Shown here: piece by piece, positions 35,831 to 44,370 of the stretch
Layout of the letters: each line of letters begins with the position of its first letter
How positions within the stretch are numbered: position 1 is the stretch's first letter
IMG/VR virus record: IMGVR_UViG_3300028590_000028
Coordinates: 1-47,903 of that record
Length of the DNA: 47,903 bases
Strand: one strand, 5' to 3'
Source of the DNA: a virus
Notes under the pieces: generated by a model
Databases searched by the model: none
Told to the model about the DNA's origin: nothing
Seen by the model: the letters and a program-made list of their open reading frames with translations, nothing else
Made by a program: the position numbers and the translations under genes

Positions 35831-36940
35831 TCAATCCCATTGACCGCCGCCCTTGTAGGTTTTCACGTTGCCATTGGCGTCCCGGTAGCGCTTGCCCACG
35901 ACGAACTTGTCTTCGGGAGATGCGGCCGGAGGGGTCGCCGGAGCTTCTTCCTCCTTGGCACCGTACTGGGCGGCGTCCCAGACTTCCCCGCGCTTTTTCT
36001 TCGCGGCGTCCGAAAGCCCGGTGACCTTGTTGACGTAGGCCGAACGGTCCATGTTCCGGGCACTCGCCAGCTCGGACTCGAACTTGTTGGACTCGTAAAG
36101 CCGGGCGTCCTCGTAGCCGGGATCAGCCTTGACGTCCTTCTTCTCGTCGAACTTCTTGCCCTTCTCCGCCATCTTGCGGCTGCGGAGAACGTCGACCTGG
36201 TTGGGGAAAGCGGCAGTGTCGACCACGTGCTCCTCGGCGATCTTGCGGGCCGGGTCGTCCTTGGGGCGGCCCTCCATGCGGATCGCCTGCTTCTCCTTGG
36301 CCATCTCGACCGAGTCGTCCTTCTTCTGCTGCCGGGTGCGCTCGTAGGCAAGGTTCCCGGCAGCCGCGAAGTCGTAGTCGCCATCAGGCAGATTGAAGCG
36401 GTCGCGCTCCTCCGGGCTCAGGACATTGAGCCACGTGGCGTTCTTCATCCTCGTGGTCGTGAGTTCCTTGCGGCGGGCAAAATCTTCGTCCCGGCGGGCC
36501 TTCAGATCGGCTTCCTGTACGCGATTGTCGTAGGCCTTGTCATTGGCCACCATGATCGCCGTGACGGCGTCATCGTCACGCACGTTCGGCGGGAGCTGCT
36601 GGTAGAGCGCCGTCCGGGCCGTCTGGTAGTCCTCGGCCATCGGGTCGAGCAAGGCGATCTGCTTGAGGAAGTCGCCGCGTTGGGCCTTCCAGTCCTGCTT
36701 CTCTTGATACTCGGCATTATCCCGATCCCACTCGACCTGTCGCCGTCCCATCAGCAATCGGTCTTCCCGGCTGCGGGCCAGCCGTGACGAGGCGTCCGCG
36801 AGGGCCGCTGAACTCTCGGCCCCGATCTTGGAATTGCCGTAGCGGGCAATCACACTCTGGCTGTCCGCCTGATCGAAGTAATTCGTCCGGGCAGCAGAGG
36901 GTGCAAGGCTTTCGGCAGCAGTTTCGAGAGTGGAGGGCAT
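35831..36940 (-). CDS. probable internal virion protein, 369 aa
   Basis: Almost fully helical with charged heptad repeats (residues 45-330) and an A-P-A-T-P-P-A-A linker before a small C-terminal beta piece (G-K-R-Y-R-D-A-N-G-N-V-K). Size, composition and position between two large helical proteins resemble the internal virion proteins of podoviruses; no enzyme motif. A 30-base gap separates it from the large gene downstream. Confidence 0.55.
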   Translation of the reverse strand: MPSTLETAAESLAPSAARTNYFDQADSQSVIARYGNSKIGAESSAALADASSRLARSREDRLLMGRRQVEWDRDNAEYQEKQDWKAQRGDFLKQIALLDPMAEDYQTARTALYQQLPPNVRDDDAVTAIMVANDKAYDNRVQEADLKARRDEDFARRKELTTTRMKNATWLNVLSPEERDRFNLPDGDYDFAAAGNLAYERTRQQKKDDSVEMAKEKQAIRMEGRPKDDPARKIAEEHVVDTAAFPNQVDVLRSRKMAEKGKKFDEKKDVKADPGYEDARLYESNKFESELASARNMDRSAYVNKVTGLSDAAKKKRGEVWDAAQYGAKEEEAPATPPAASPEDKFVVGKRYRDANGNVKTYKGGGQWD

Positions 36941-36943
36941 GTG

Positions 36944-37666
36944 TCAGACTCGGTTCCGTTCCCACCATTGGCGACGGCGATCGAAGGCGGATCCTGAAAC
37001 GCCGAGCCGGGCGGCCCGGTCTTTCAACTGGGCGATCTCAGCTTCCGAGGAAGACTTCCCGAGGGCGTCATCGAGAGTCCGGCGAGCGGTGAGGTCCTGG
37101 TCCTTGCGGAGAATGTTTTCGGGCTGTTGGACGCCGAGGCGATTGGCGGAATCAAGCCCGCGTTGGAGGATGGTGTCATCGCCCGTTCGCTGGCCTTCAA
37201 GAATGTCGAGGGCGGCGGTGTTCCGGGACTCCGGCATCACGGTGGCCCCGACGCCCTCCGATTGGGGTGCCGATCGTCGTTTTTGAATCTCTTCCTCGGT
37301 CTGAAGTCGTTTCAATTCGGCCGCACGTTCATTGTCCATGGCGGCCTGTTGGCGGGCGTCAAGGTTGCGTAGGAGGCCGGAGTTGAACTCGTTCCGGCGA
37401 CGGATGCCGCCCGGCGAGAACCCCTCTTCATTGGCCTCCCGCTGCACGTCGAGCAGGGCGAGGGCCGAACGGGAGTCACCACGGCGGGCTTGGCGTTTCA
37501 GGATTCGGTTCGCCAGGTTGTAGTTCTCGGCACGCTGGCGATACTGGCCGCCTTCGGACGAGTTCACCTGTCCCTCGGTGCTGGTGGGACGGGTGGCCGC
37601 AGTGCTGCCGAACGGGCGGCGTTGCAGCTCGTCCAGTCGGTTGAGTCCTCGGAATTGGGTGGCCAT
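36944..37666 (-). CDS. probable internal virion protein, 240 aa
   Basis: Helical, Arg/Gln-rich (Q-Y-R-Q-R-A-E-N-Y-N-L-A-N-R-I-L-K-R-Q) with S-A-L-A-L-L-D-V-Q-R-E-A-N and a flexible N-terminus. It is spaced by 3 bases from the next gene. Probably an ejected or scaffold-type virion component, by position and composition only. Confidence 0.5.
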   Translation of the reverse strand: MATQFRGLNRLDELQRRPFGSTAATRPTSTEGQVNSSEGGQYRQRAENYNLANRILKRQARRGDSRSALALLDVQREANEEGFSPGGIRRRNEFNSGLLRNLDARQQAAMDNERAAELKRLQTEEEIQKRRSAPQSEGVGATVMPESRNTAALDILEGQRTGDDTILQRGLDSANRLGVQQPENILRKDQDLTARRTLDDALGKSSSEAEIAQLKDRAARLGVSGSAFDRRRQWWERNRV

Positions 37667-37668
37667 GG

Positions 37669-38346
37669 TTATCGGAAGGTTCGGATGCCGCGGATGCCGC
37701 GGCCGTTGGGCCGGATGTTGGGAATCGGGGCTGCCCCGCCACGTTGGTTGTTGCCTTCGCGTTCTTCGAGACGTTTGACAGCTTTATTCCGATAAATGGA
37801 TGCGTTTCCTGAATCACCCCGCTCACCCCACATAACGGAAAACATCGCATGTTTCAAAGCCTCATAGCTTGGGCAGAGGGTGCGATTCGTCGTCCCAGCA
37901 GGAAGGGAGTTCTCGTTCGGGGCGAGGTCGTAGAGGCGGGCTGGGGCCCGCATGCAGAGGGCCACGATCGTCAGGGTGTCGGATTCGATCCCGGTGACCT
38001 TGTAGGTCCGGAGGTCGTCATCATTGAGCCCTTGGTCGATCAGCCGGACGTCCGAGCCGCCGTGGACGTCGATCTCCCCCGGACCCTCTGGCCCGAATTC
38101 GAAGTCCTCCATCGACACAGGTGCCGGGTAGCCGTCGAGATGTGCCCCGAGAATCGAAGCCATGTTGGAGGGGAGGGTGATGACGTTGTTGACCGAGGTC
38201 AGCGTTTGTCGAGCCTTACAAAAAGCCCACTTCCCGGATTCGAGCATCATAATATCCGCCTCGGTAAGTATCCGAAGGAACGTCTCGTCATCCCCCGGGG
38301 CGATCTGCGCCTGATAGAGTTCACGGAGTTGGGCGACGGTCGGCAT
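37669..38346 (-). CDS. adaptor/tail-tube-like virion protein, 225 aa
   Basis: N-terminal Q-L-R-E-L-Y-Q-A, F-L-R-I-L-T-E-A-D-I-M-M-L-E-S-G-K-W then V-I-T-L-P and a beta-rich centre resemble the head-tail connector proteins of short-tailed phages (the L-x-E-A-x-x-x-L-L-x-S-G-K-W pattern). The C-terminus is basic with G-I-R-G-I-R. Assignment is by pattern memory, not a motif of known chemistry. Confidence 0.5.
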   Translation of the reverse strand: MPTVAQLRELYQAQIAPGDDETFLRILTEADIMMLESGKWAFCKARQTLTSVNNVITLPSNMASILGAHLDGYPAPVSMEDFEFGPEGPGEIDVHGGSDVRLIDQGLNDDDLRTYKVTGIESDTLTIVALCMRAPARLYDLAPNENSLPAGTTNRTLCPSYEALKHAMFSVMWGERGDSGNASIYRNKAVKRLEEREGNNQRGGAAPIPNIRPNGRGIRGIRTFR

Positions 38347-38363
38347 GGCGCAAGCTAAATTAT

Positions 38364-39191
38364 TCAGTTCACCGTAGCAAGATTCAAGGTGTCCACATCA
38401 GTAATGAACCTCGCCCCGTCGGCCGCGAACAGGTTCGTGTTGGTGACCTTGTAGCGGAGACCTTTCTCCAGTTCGATCGAGGCGTAGCCGCTACCGTTGG
38501 TAGAGACCGTCTGGGTGGCCCGGGAAACGACCCGCCCGCCGCCGGAGACTTGCATGCCTTTCTCCAGTTCGAAGGTGAGCACTTCTCCTTCCAGCAGCTC
38601 GCCGAGGATGTCCTGCGTGTAGACGTAGACGACGCAGAGGTCCGGGTTCCCGGATGGCGGGACCGAGGACGTCAGGTCCATCTCAAGGTCGTTGGTCAGG
38701 GTGCCCGCTTCGTTGCCGGAGACCGTGCGTGTCGTCGGGGTGAAGGAGTAGCCTGCCTTGGTGACCGAAACGCTGTAGGTCGCGGCATCGAGGGAGAACT
38801 GGGCCTGACCGCTGGCGTTGGTCGTTGCCACGAATGAACTGACCCCCTCGTTGAGGCGGACGATGGCGTTCTGGAGTGGGTCGGTACCGTCGGTCACGGT
38901 GACCGTGATGGTGTAGGCCCCGTCGCCTGCACCTCCGCCTCCCCCTCCTTCAAGGGCCTCGATCGCAAGGGCGTCCCGGAGATCCTCGAACGCCGTGGCG
39001 AGGGTGACCGTGTCGTTCCAGTATACCGCGACCGCGTCTGCCGGCAGCGTGGCCGTCGCGATATAGGTGCCGGTCTCAGGGGTCGTGTTGATGCCCGAGG
39101 TCACCCGGCTGCCGAGCAAGGTCCCCGAGTCGTCCAGGAACTGGTAGCCGAGATTCGCCTGAGCGGCTCCGAAGCGTGCGGTGATGATCAT
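38364..39191 (-). CDS. Ig/carboxypeptidase-regulatory-like virion protein, 275 aa
   Basis: Residues 90-175 form a repeat of carboxypeptidase-regulatory/Big-type fold: G-T-D-P-L-Q-N-A-I-V-R-L, T-N-A-S-G-Q-A-Q-F-S-L, A-A-T-Y-S-V-S-V-T-K-A-G-Y. Similar A-T-Y-x-V-x-V modules decorate phage tails and capsids and bind host glycans. A G-rich linker (residues 80-87) precedes it. Start overlaps the preceding small gene. Confidence 0.68.
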   Translation of the reverse strand: MIITARFGAAQANLGYQFLDDSGTLLGSRVTSGINTTPETGTYIATATLPADAVAVYWNDTVTLATAFEDLRDALAIEALEGGGGGGAGDGAYTITVTVTDGTDPLQNAIVRLNEGVSSFVATTNASGQAQFSLDAATYSVSVTKAGYSFTPTTRTVSGNEAGTLTNDLEMDLTSSVPPSGNPDLCVVYVYTQDILGELLEGEVLTFELEKGMQVSGGGRVVSRATQTVSTNGSGYASIELEKGLRYKVTNTNLFAADGARFITDVDTLNLATVN

Positions 39192-39319
39192 GGGGCTTCC
39201 AGCGGTTGCGGATTTCCTCGGCCGTGATCCGGCCGGTCAGGGGTTCGGGATACCGGGTCTCCGGCAGCGCGGGCGCGTGGACAAAGGCAGTAGGCCACGA
39301 CCGGCAGACGGAGCTTCAT
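39188..39319 (-). CDS. hypothetical small protein, 43 aa
   Basis: Opens M-K-L-R-L-P-V-V-A-Y-C-L-C and ends P-Q-P-L-E-A-P. The frame is joined to both neighbours by 4-base ATGA overlaps, which argues that it is translated. Proline- and arginine-rich with no recognised motif. It could be a remnant between two real genes. Confidence 0.4.
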   Translation of the reverse strand: MKLRLPVVAYCLCPRARAAGDPVSRTPDRPDHGRGNPQPLEAP

Positions 39320-39363
39320 GGCATCTTGGAGAGGATGAGGGCTTTCGTCGGGTCGAATTCCAT
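39316..39363 (-). pseudogene. 15-codon mini-ORF resembling the 5' end of the large ejection-protein gene
   Basis: M-E-F-D-P-T-K-A-L-I-L-S-K-M-P, stop. Its first 20 bases differ from the start of the 2069-residue protein gene (35800 downwards) at only two positions, giving M-x-F-D-P-T. It overlaps the next start by ATGA. Best read as a leftover fragment of a duplicated 5' end, though a tiny leader peptide is possible. Confidence 0.4.
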
Positions 39364-39375
39364 GATCGTGATCGG

Positions 39376-40161
39376 TTAGGCTGCGATGGCTCCTCGAAGC
39401 GCAAGAATGATCCAGCCGCGCGTCGTGACGTATTGGAGGGTGATGGAGTCTCCCGCCGCGCTGCTGGCGATGGTCGTGTAGCCGGTCGCGGTGGTCGGGG
39501 TCAGGATGAAATCCCCGCCGTCCACGTCGTGAATGATCGTCTTGATCTGACCGGCAGTGCCGTTGGCAAGAGTGAGGGCTTGAGCCGCTCCAGTGGTCGT
39601 GACCAGCGTGCAGGATGTCGTCACACTGACCGCTCCCGCTCCGCTTCGGGTGTCGGGGGTGGTGGCCAGGCTGACCACGGTGGTCGTGCCGTTCGCCGCT
39701 ACCCGGAAGCGTTCGGTGGCGCTGCCTGAAACCTGCGGCCGAACGACGAAGTCCCCGGTGTCATCCGCGCCAGTGCGGAGGAAGCCGATGGCCCCGATGA
39801 GATTGTTTGAGACGCCGGTATCGGAGAAGCGGAAGCCGATGGTGGGGCCGAAACCATCGGTCACATCCCCCGAGGAAACCGCGGTGATGTTGGTACCTGC
39901 CGCAATCGAATTGGTGGAAGATGTAGTGCGACGGATGTCGATGACCGGATTGGCGGAGTGCTCAATGGTCTGCGCCCCGGTAATGCTGTTTCCGCCTGCC
40001 AGGGCCGCCGCACCAAGGTCTCCCCGGGTCTCGGCTGCCGTTCGTTCGGTGACCGTGCCATCGGTGTTCAGGCGCAGCCATGAAGCCGCTCCCCTGACGA
40101 CTTTGATGTCGAGCAGCTCGGCGAAACGGGAGAAGATTCGGAATGCGCCCATGGGACGCAC
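39376..40161 (-). CDS. probable tail-fibre/appendage protein, 261 aa
   Basis: Residues 25-60 (W-L-R-L-N-T-D-G-T-V-T-E-R-T-A-A-E-T-R) are a fibre-type neck, followed by Gly/Thr/Ser/Asn-rich beta stretches (A-G-T-N-I-T-A-V-S-S-G-D-V-T-D). The Q-T-I-E-H-S-A-N-P-V-I-D-I-R-R and V-S-V-T-T-S-C-T-L-V-T-T-T segments resemble trimeric fibre shafts. A start at 40152 is as likely. It lies between the sugar-modifying gene and the Ig-like protein. Confidence 0.6.
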   Translation of the reverse strand: MRPMGAFRIFSRFAELLDIKVVRGAASWLRLNTDGTVTERTAAETRGDLGAAALAGGNSITGAQTIEHSANPVIDIRRTTSSTNSIAAGTNITAVSSGDVTDGFGPTIGFRFSDTGVSNNLIGAIGFLRTGADDTGDFVVRPQVSGSATERFRVAANGTTTVVSLATTPDTRSGAGAVSVTTSCTLVTTTGAAQALTLANGTAGQIKTIIHDVDGGDFILTPTTATGYTTIASSAAGDSITLQYVTTRGWIILALRGAIAA

Positions 40162-40201
40162 GGGACGTTAGGTTCGGGCGTCCTGATTGTCGAGGTTGGA
40201 A

Positions 40202-42439
40202 TCAGAAGGGTGCCTTGACCTCGAACTTCGCCGGATTCGGCCACCGGGCTTCGATGGCTTCCTTGAGTTCATCGGTCAGCAGGTGGTCGGTGTGATTGAG
40301 ATACCGGGCGTCCCCGAAGTCGGTGGTCTGGGTCCGGTGGCCGTTGCACGGCATCCCGTCTTTCGGGAACAGGTTAAAAACCGCGAGTTCCAAGGCCATC
40401 TTGCTCCAGCAGCCGAACTTCTCGAAGACCTCCATCACTTCCGCCCGCCGGAAGACGTACGGGGTGTGGGTCGAGTAGTGGAACGGTTCCGTGACGCCTT
40501 CGGCCGCCAGAAGGTCGAGCATCCGAAGGTAGCCTTGCTTCCACGGGTTCGAGTTCTCGATCATCGACCGCCGGAGTTCCGGGGTGACCGGGCCGAAGTG
40601 CAGGGGCTTCTCGACGTCCGCCCACGAGGTGTCCTTGAGGAACAGGATGTCGTCGTTCATCCAGAGGGACTTCTCGGCGATCGCGAGGCCCTGCATCAGG
40701 GCGGACTCGTAGCCCCAGCATTCAAGAAACTTTATTCGTGAATTCTTGAGCAGGCGATGCGGCTCCGCGGTGCCGAGGATGAAGATCGGGCAGTCCTTGT
40801 CCTCGAAGTGCTGCTCCAGTGAGCGTAGGCTATAGTAGAGAGACTTCCCCCACTTGTCCTTCATCTGGTGCCACGGGTACAGGATCGCCCGGTCGTATTG
40901 GATCCGCTGCGACCGGAGGCCCGTCAGGTTGGCCGCCGGGATGCCGCCCTCGCGATGCCGGGTGACTGGGACCTTGATCCACCGGTCGGGTGCCGGCTTC
41001 CAGTCGCCGTAGCTGCCGGGCTTGTGATGCCAGATTTCCGGGACGACCACGGGGCCTTTCTCCCCAAGCCATGCTCCCCACCACCCGAAGGTCGAGTTGC
41101 TGATGACGTGGGCATCACAGGCGACCATGGTGCGGAGGCCGTCGATGGCTTCCTGCGGCGGCATGACCGTGACGTCGGGCAGCTTGCCGAAGGTCTTCCG
41201 GCACCACTCGGGGTCATCGGAGACGATGAAGAAATGGCTGGCGGGAATCTTGGCCCGCATCCAGTCGATCGCATTCTGATAGTAGCCTTCCGTGCAGACA
41301 TTGAGCCGGGGGTGGCCAACGTAATCCCCGCGGCGGACTTGCACGGCTACGGGGATTTTCCCTGCCGGGACGTCGAGTGGCAAGGGGTCGAGCTTGAAGA
41401 TTTCGCGGATCTCGTCGGCGACATCGGCGAAGCATTCCTCGGCCTGATAGGGGTTGGCCACCGCACAGACCTTGTGCCCTGTGTCCGTGATCCGGTGCAT
41501 CGACTTGTCGACCATCGCGTAGTTGCCTTGCCCAAGTTTGGAGCAGACGACCGGGACCTCGCGGAACGGGAGGATGCCGAAGCCGAAATGCTTCAGCCCG
41601 AACTCCCGGTAGCCGGTGTCCTGATACTGCCAGCGCAACGGGATGCCGAGCTTCCGGGCGATATTGATGCCGGCGGCCATCTCGAACAACTGGTTGCCAA
41701 GGCCGCAGTTCTTGACGAACTGGAGATAGAAGACCTTGTCCTGGTGAGGTGTGTGTCCGGGGTGGACGCTGTAGCGGAGGCCGTCGGGCTTCGTGTGAAG
41801 CATCCCGGACGCCTTGAATTCCTCGTAATCGGCTACCTTGTCAGTGCCCCAGAAGTGACGGAACCATGCAGGCTCGTGGTCCTTGCCGCCCCGGTTCCAT
41901 TCGGAGGAGAGCTGGTTGAAGGGTATGCCCATTGCCCGAGCGTGGGAAGCCACAGCATTAAACCAGTGTTGATCGAGGAAGAACTCCACCATACGGAGTT
42001 CACACATGGCCTCGCGGAGTTTGTTTGCTCCCTTGCGATCGACGATCCAAATCCCCGCATTCGAGTAGCGGTGTGGTCCAAAAGGCGATGGCCCATAGGT
42101 TTCCCGAAACCAGTCTTCCCATTGCGCCTGATGCTCCGCGTGATAACAGTCGGTTGCCATCGAGAGGCCCGGCTTGAGCGGTGGAAGCGGGGCCTCCGGG
42201 TGGACCCACACATCGAGGTCCATGTAGATCATGAAGTCGGCCTTCCCGGCGAGGAACGACTCGACCATATCGAGTTCCGCGAACTTGGCCGCCGGGTAGC
42301 CCTTCTCCTTGGCAACATTGTCGTCCCAAGTCACGACTTTCAAATCGTGCCGCTTTGCATAGGCCTCGATCGTCGGGACGCACAGGCGCATCCAGTCGGT
42401 CTTATTGCCGTATTTAAGGAGGTGGAGTTCAATCTTCAT
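40202..42439 (-). CDS. three-domain glycosyltransferase with central alpha-1,2-fucosyltransferase-like domain, 745 aa
   Basis: Residues 1-225: GT-A-type transferase with the metal-binding D-L-D-V-W-V (74-79). Residues 240-470: N-C-G-L-G-N-Q-L-F-E-M-A-A-G (244-257), V-Q-V-R-R-G-D-Y (366-373), H-F-F-I-V-S-D-D and S-N-S-T-F-G-W-W-G-A-W (447-457) match the GT11 alpha-1,2-fucosyltransferase motifs. Residues 510-745: a second GT-like domain with C-W-G-Y-E-S-A-L-M-Q-G and W-M-N-D-D-I-L-F (593-600), like Stealth-type proteins. Substrates and acceptor unknown. Fusion of these three activities in a phage virion operon is unusual. Confidence 0.82.
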   Translation of the reverse strand: MKIELHLLKYGNKTDWMRLCVPTIEAYAKRHDLKVVTWDDNVAKEKGYPAAKFAELDMVESFLAGKADFMIYMDLDVWVHPEAPLPPLKPGLSMATDCYHAEHQAQWEDWFRETYGPSPFGPHRYSNAGIWIVDRKGANKLREAMCELRMVEFFLDQHWFNAVASHARAMGIPFNQLSSEWNRGGKDHEPAWFRHFWGTDKVADYEEFKASGMLHTKPDGLRYSVHPGHTPHQDKVFYLQFVKNCGLGNQLFEMAAGINIARKLGIPLRWQYQDTGYREFGLKHFGFGILPFREVPVVCSKLGQGNYAMVDKSMHRITDTGHKVCAVANPYQAEECFADVADEIREIFKLDPLPLDVPAGKIPVAVQVRRGDYVGHPRLNVCTEGYYQNAIDWMRAKIPASHFFIVSDDPEWCRKTFGKLPDVTVMPPQEAIDGLRTMVACDAHVISNSTFGWWGAWLGEKGPVVVPEIWHHKPGSYGDWKPAPDRWIKVPVTRHREGGIPAANLTGLRSQRIQYDRAILYPWHQMKDKWGKSLYYSLRSLEQHFEDKDCPIFILGTAEPHRLLKNSRIKFLECWGYESALMQGLAIAEKSLWMNDDILFLKDTSWADVEKPLHFGPVTPELRRSMIENSNPWKQGYLRMLDLLAAEGVTEPFHYSTHTPYVFRRAEVMEVFEKFGCWSKMALELAVFNLFPKDGMPCNGHRTQTTDFGDARYLNHTDHLLTDELKEAIEARWPNPAKFEVKAPF

Positions 42440-42782
42440 TCGCGATCCACTTTCGAAGGGACTTCCAGAAACCCTGCCTAACAGGAGCCTCCGGTTCTTT
42501 TTCCGGGAAAACCTTCAGTTTCAGATTCTCCGCATCCAATTCTTCCTCGGTCTTCATGCCTTTCTCTTTTTCGAGGTATTCGATCCAGTGTTCCTTGAAG
42601 CTGTAGAGGCCCTCCCCCACCCCATGCCCACATCCGGGGCAATCCCATTTGACACCACGGCAAGCCTCTCCATGAACATCATAGTGGTCGGGGATCAGGT
42701 CTTCTTTCGTGAGGGCATACTTCGACCCGCACTTGTAGCACTCCCACTCCAGTTCGTCTTGGGGTCCTGAGATCAGTCTCAT
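42429..42782 (-). CDS. zinc-ribbon protein, 117 aa
   Basis: C-Y-K-C-G-S-K-Y near residue 15 and C-P-G-C-G-H-G-V near residue 48 form a two-knuckle zinc ribbon. The C-terminal part is a charged helix ending W-K-S-L-R-K-W-I. It overlaps the fusion transferase start by 11 bases. Function unknown. Confidence 0.62.
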   Translation of the reverse strand: MRLISGPQDELEWECYKCGSKYALTKEDLIPDHYDVHGEACRGVKWDCPGCGHGVGEGLYSFKEHWIEYLEKEKGMKTEEELDAENLKLKVFPEKEPEAPVRQGFWKSLRKWIANED

Positions 42783-42786
42783 AGCT

Positions 42787-42987
42787 TCACCAGTCTTCGT
42801 AGTTCGTGAGATCGAGTTCCTTGTCGAAGTGGGTCACTTTGAAGATCACCCCGAGTCCGGTAGGCGTGAATGAGTAGGTCGTGGCCCCGCCGATGGCCCC
42901 GGCATTATTGTCGATGCGACTTGCTTCGACCTGTTTCTTGAACTCCGCGATCTTCGCGGAGTTCTCTGGTGAGATTTCGAATTTCAT
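42787..42987 (-). CDS. hypothetical small protein, 66 aa
   Basis: Unrecognised. Helix in residues 8-25, then V-T-H-F-D-K-E-L-D-L-T-N-Y strand-type end. Overlaps the next gene's stop by ATGA. Codon use is average. Confidence 0.55.
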   Translation of the reverse strand: MKFEISPENSAKIAEFKKQVEASRIDNNAGAIGGATTYSFTPTGLGVIFKVTHFDKELDLTNYEDW

Positions 42988-43355
42988 TTCAAACCTAAAC
43001 TGATCGCAACCGCTGCACCAAGAATCTGATGGAGTGCTTTAGTTCGATGCTCGGGAATTCGAGAGTCCCAATACTCAGACTCCAATGCTTTCCGAACCAC
43101 GCCATCCGTGGGGCTCGTGCGCTCGGATTCCGGTTTTGTGTGTCTTAGTAGGATCAGACGGAAGCAGCGGAAATTTTCGATTTTCTCCACTTCTTCCGGA
43201 GCGATCGGACCTTCCGCATAGATCGGTTCATTCTCTTCTTCATCCCAACCGATGGGTTGAATTGTATAACTCTTTTCCTTCAAGGAGGACTTCACACTTC
43301 CCGGTTCCCCGATGGGGGTGTCGAAGCCGCTCTCAATGATGTCGAAGTATTTCAT
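42984..43355 (-). CDS. hypothetical protein, 123 aa
   Basis: Unrecognised. Acidic N-terminus (Y-F-D-I-I-E-S-G-F-D-T-P-I-G), a charged middle with R-C-F-R-L-I-L-L-R-H-T-K, and helical end. ATG 43355 is chosen because it overlaps the FkbM-like gene stop. A TTTACCAA half-site lies just upstream (43360-43367), inside that gene. Confidence 0.55.
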   Translation of the reverse strand: MKYFDIIESGFDTPIGEPGSVKSSLKEKSYTIQPIGWDEEENEPIYAEGPIAPEEVEKIENFRCFRLILLRHTKPESERTSPTDGVVRKALESEYWDSRIPEHRTKALHQILGAAVAISLGLK

Positions 43356-44035
43356 GGTATTGGTAAATAAAGTGCATCGAACTGCGGGTCTCCCCACTTC
43401 GCGTTCGCCGGATAAAGCGCGGCCTCCCGGTAGCCGAGCGACCGGATCAGGTCATCGAGGCCTTCGACCGTGAAGCCGTTGGCTTCCAGACAGCCCTTGT
43501 TGAACTCCACGAAGAGAATCAGCTTGTGGCGGGTGATGGTGCCCGCCATGCCTGTAATCACACGAGGCTCGAAGCCCTCACAATCGAGCTTACAAAATTC
43601 TGGTGCCGGAAGATCCGGGAGATCGTCAAGCGCGTGGCACGGCACCGTCCACTCCCCGTCTTCCCGGATGCGGGAGGCCCCGAGATTGTCGTCCTGCCCC
43701 ATGATGACCGCGCCGTTGACGTCGGACCCCGCGATGTTCAGGCACAGGGCTTCCGGGCCGAGGTTGTGCTGGAGGCAGGCGAACGAGATCGGCATCGGTT
43801 CGATGGCGACCACGTAGCAGCCCCATCGCTGGTACTGGACGGCGTGAGATCCGATGTTCCCGCCGATGTCCCAGACGACACCCTTGCCCCGGACGAAAGG
43901 TTCGAGGAACCGCATGACGTGCGGATCGCTGACGATGTCGCCGTGCTGCTCGGCCCACCGGGAGAGGTGGCTGTCATGCTCGGCGACCCAGTAGTCGGTG
44001 CCGGGAACTACTACGATTCCAGTAGGTGGGGTCAT
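43352..44035 (-). CDS. FkbM-family SAM-dependent methyltransferase, 227 aa
   Basis: V-V-W-D-I-G-G-N-I-G-S-H-A-V-Q-Y (about 53-68) is the SAM-binding Gly loop, Y-V-V-A-I-E-P-M-P the acidic second motif, and K-L-D-C-E-G-F-E-P-R-V-I (about 150) the FkbM motif. These enzymes O-methylate sugars or polyketides. In this operon sugar methylation of a virion glycan is the likely job. Stop overlaps the next start. Confidence 0.85.
   Translation of the reverse strand: MTPPTGIVVVPGTDYWVAEHDSHLSRWAEQHGDIVSDPHVMRFLEPFVRGKGVVWDIGGNIGSHAVQYQRWGCYVVAIEPMPISFACLQHNLGPEALCLNIAGSDVNGAVIMGQDDNLGASRIREDGEWTVPCHALDDLPDLPAPEFCKLDCEGFEPRVITGMAGTITRHKLILFVEFNKGCLEANGFTVEGLDDLIRSLGYREAALYPANAKWGDPQFDALYLPIP
43360..43367 (-). 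promoter_or_regulatory. single TTTACCAA half-site
   Basis: TTTACCAA read on the minus strand lies five bases before the gene start at 43355, within the end of the FkbM gene. It equals one arm of the palindromes at 15742 and 24551. A single 8-mer could be chance. Confidence 0.25.
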
Positions 44036-44370
44036 TCCGGGATGATGACGTTGTAAAGGCTGATGAAAGCTTGTCCGTTCGCAGGGATGAATCCTTCGAT
44101 AGCTGGAACGTCCCCTTCCTCGTTCGACATGCCTACGTCAATACCGTATTCATCACTCAATCGAACTCGGAGGCTTTCCATCTCGTTCCACACGAAATTC
44201 GGGGAAGACGCCATGATGTGAACGAAGGGGATCGGGAGATCACACTCGAATTGATGCGTCTTCCCATCTCCTGAATCCCGAGTATCGAAACCCCATTCAC
44301 GGAGCTTCAAAACCGTGCTTCGGATTCCAGGGTTCAAGGCGGCGATCTGTTCTTCGGTTAATTGAGTCAT
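44032..44370 (-). CDS. hypothetical protein, 112 aa
   Basis: Unrecognised. Starts T-Q-L-T-E-E-Q-I-A-A-L-N-P-G-I, then alternating strands with an acidic/hydrophobic end (A-F-I-S-L-Y-N-V-I-I-P-E). Coupled to both neighbours by ATGA overlaps. Confidence 0.6.
   Translation of the reverse strand: MTQLTEEQIAALNPGIRSTVLKLREWGFDTRDSGDGKTHQFECDLPIPFVHIMASSPNFVWNEMESLRVRLSDEYGIDVGMSNEEGDVPAIEGFIPANGQAFISLYNVIIPE

Noticed and set aside
40868-42481. 537-residue open frame on the plus strand opposite the glycosyltransferase fusion
   Set aside because: Antisense of a well-supported gene, with no motif and a composition typical of GC-skewed shadows.
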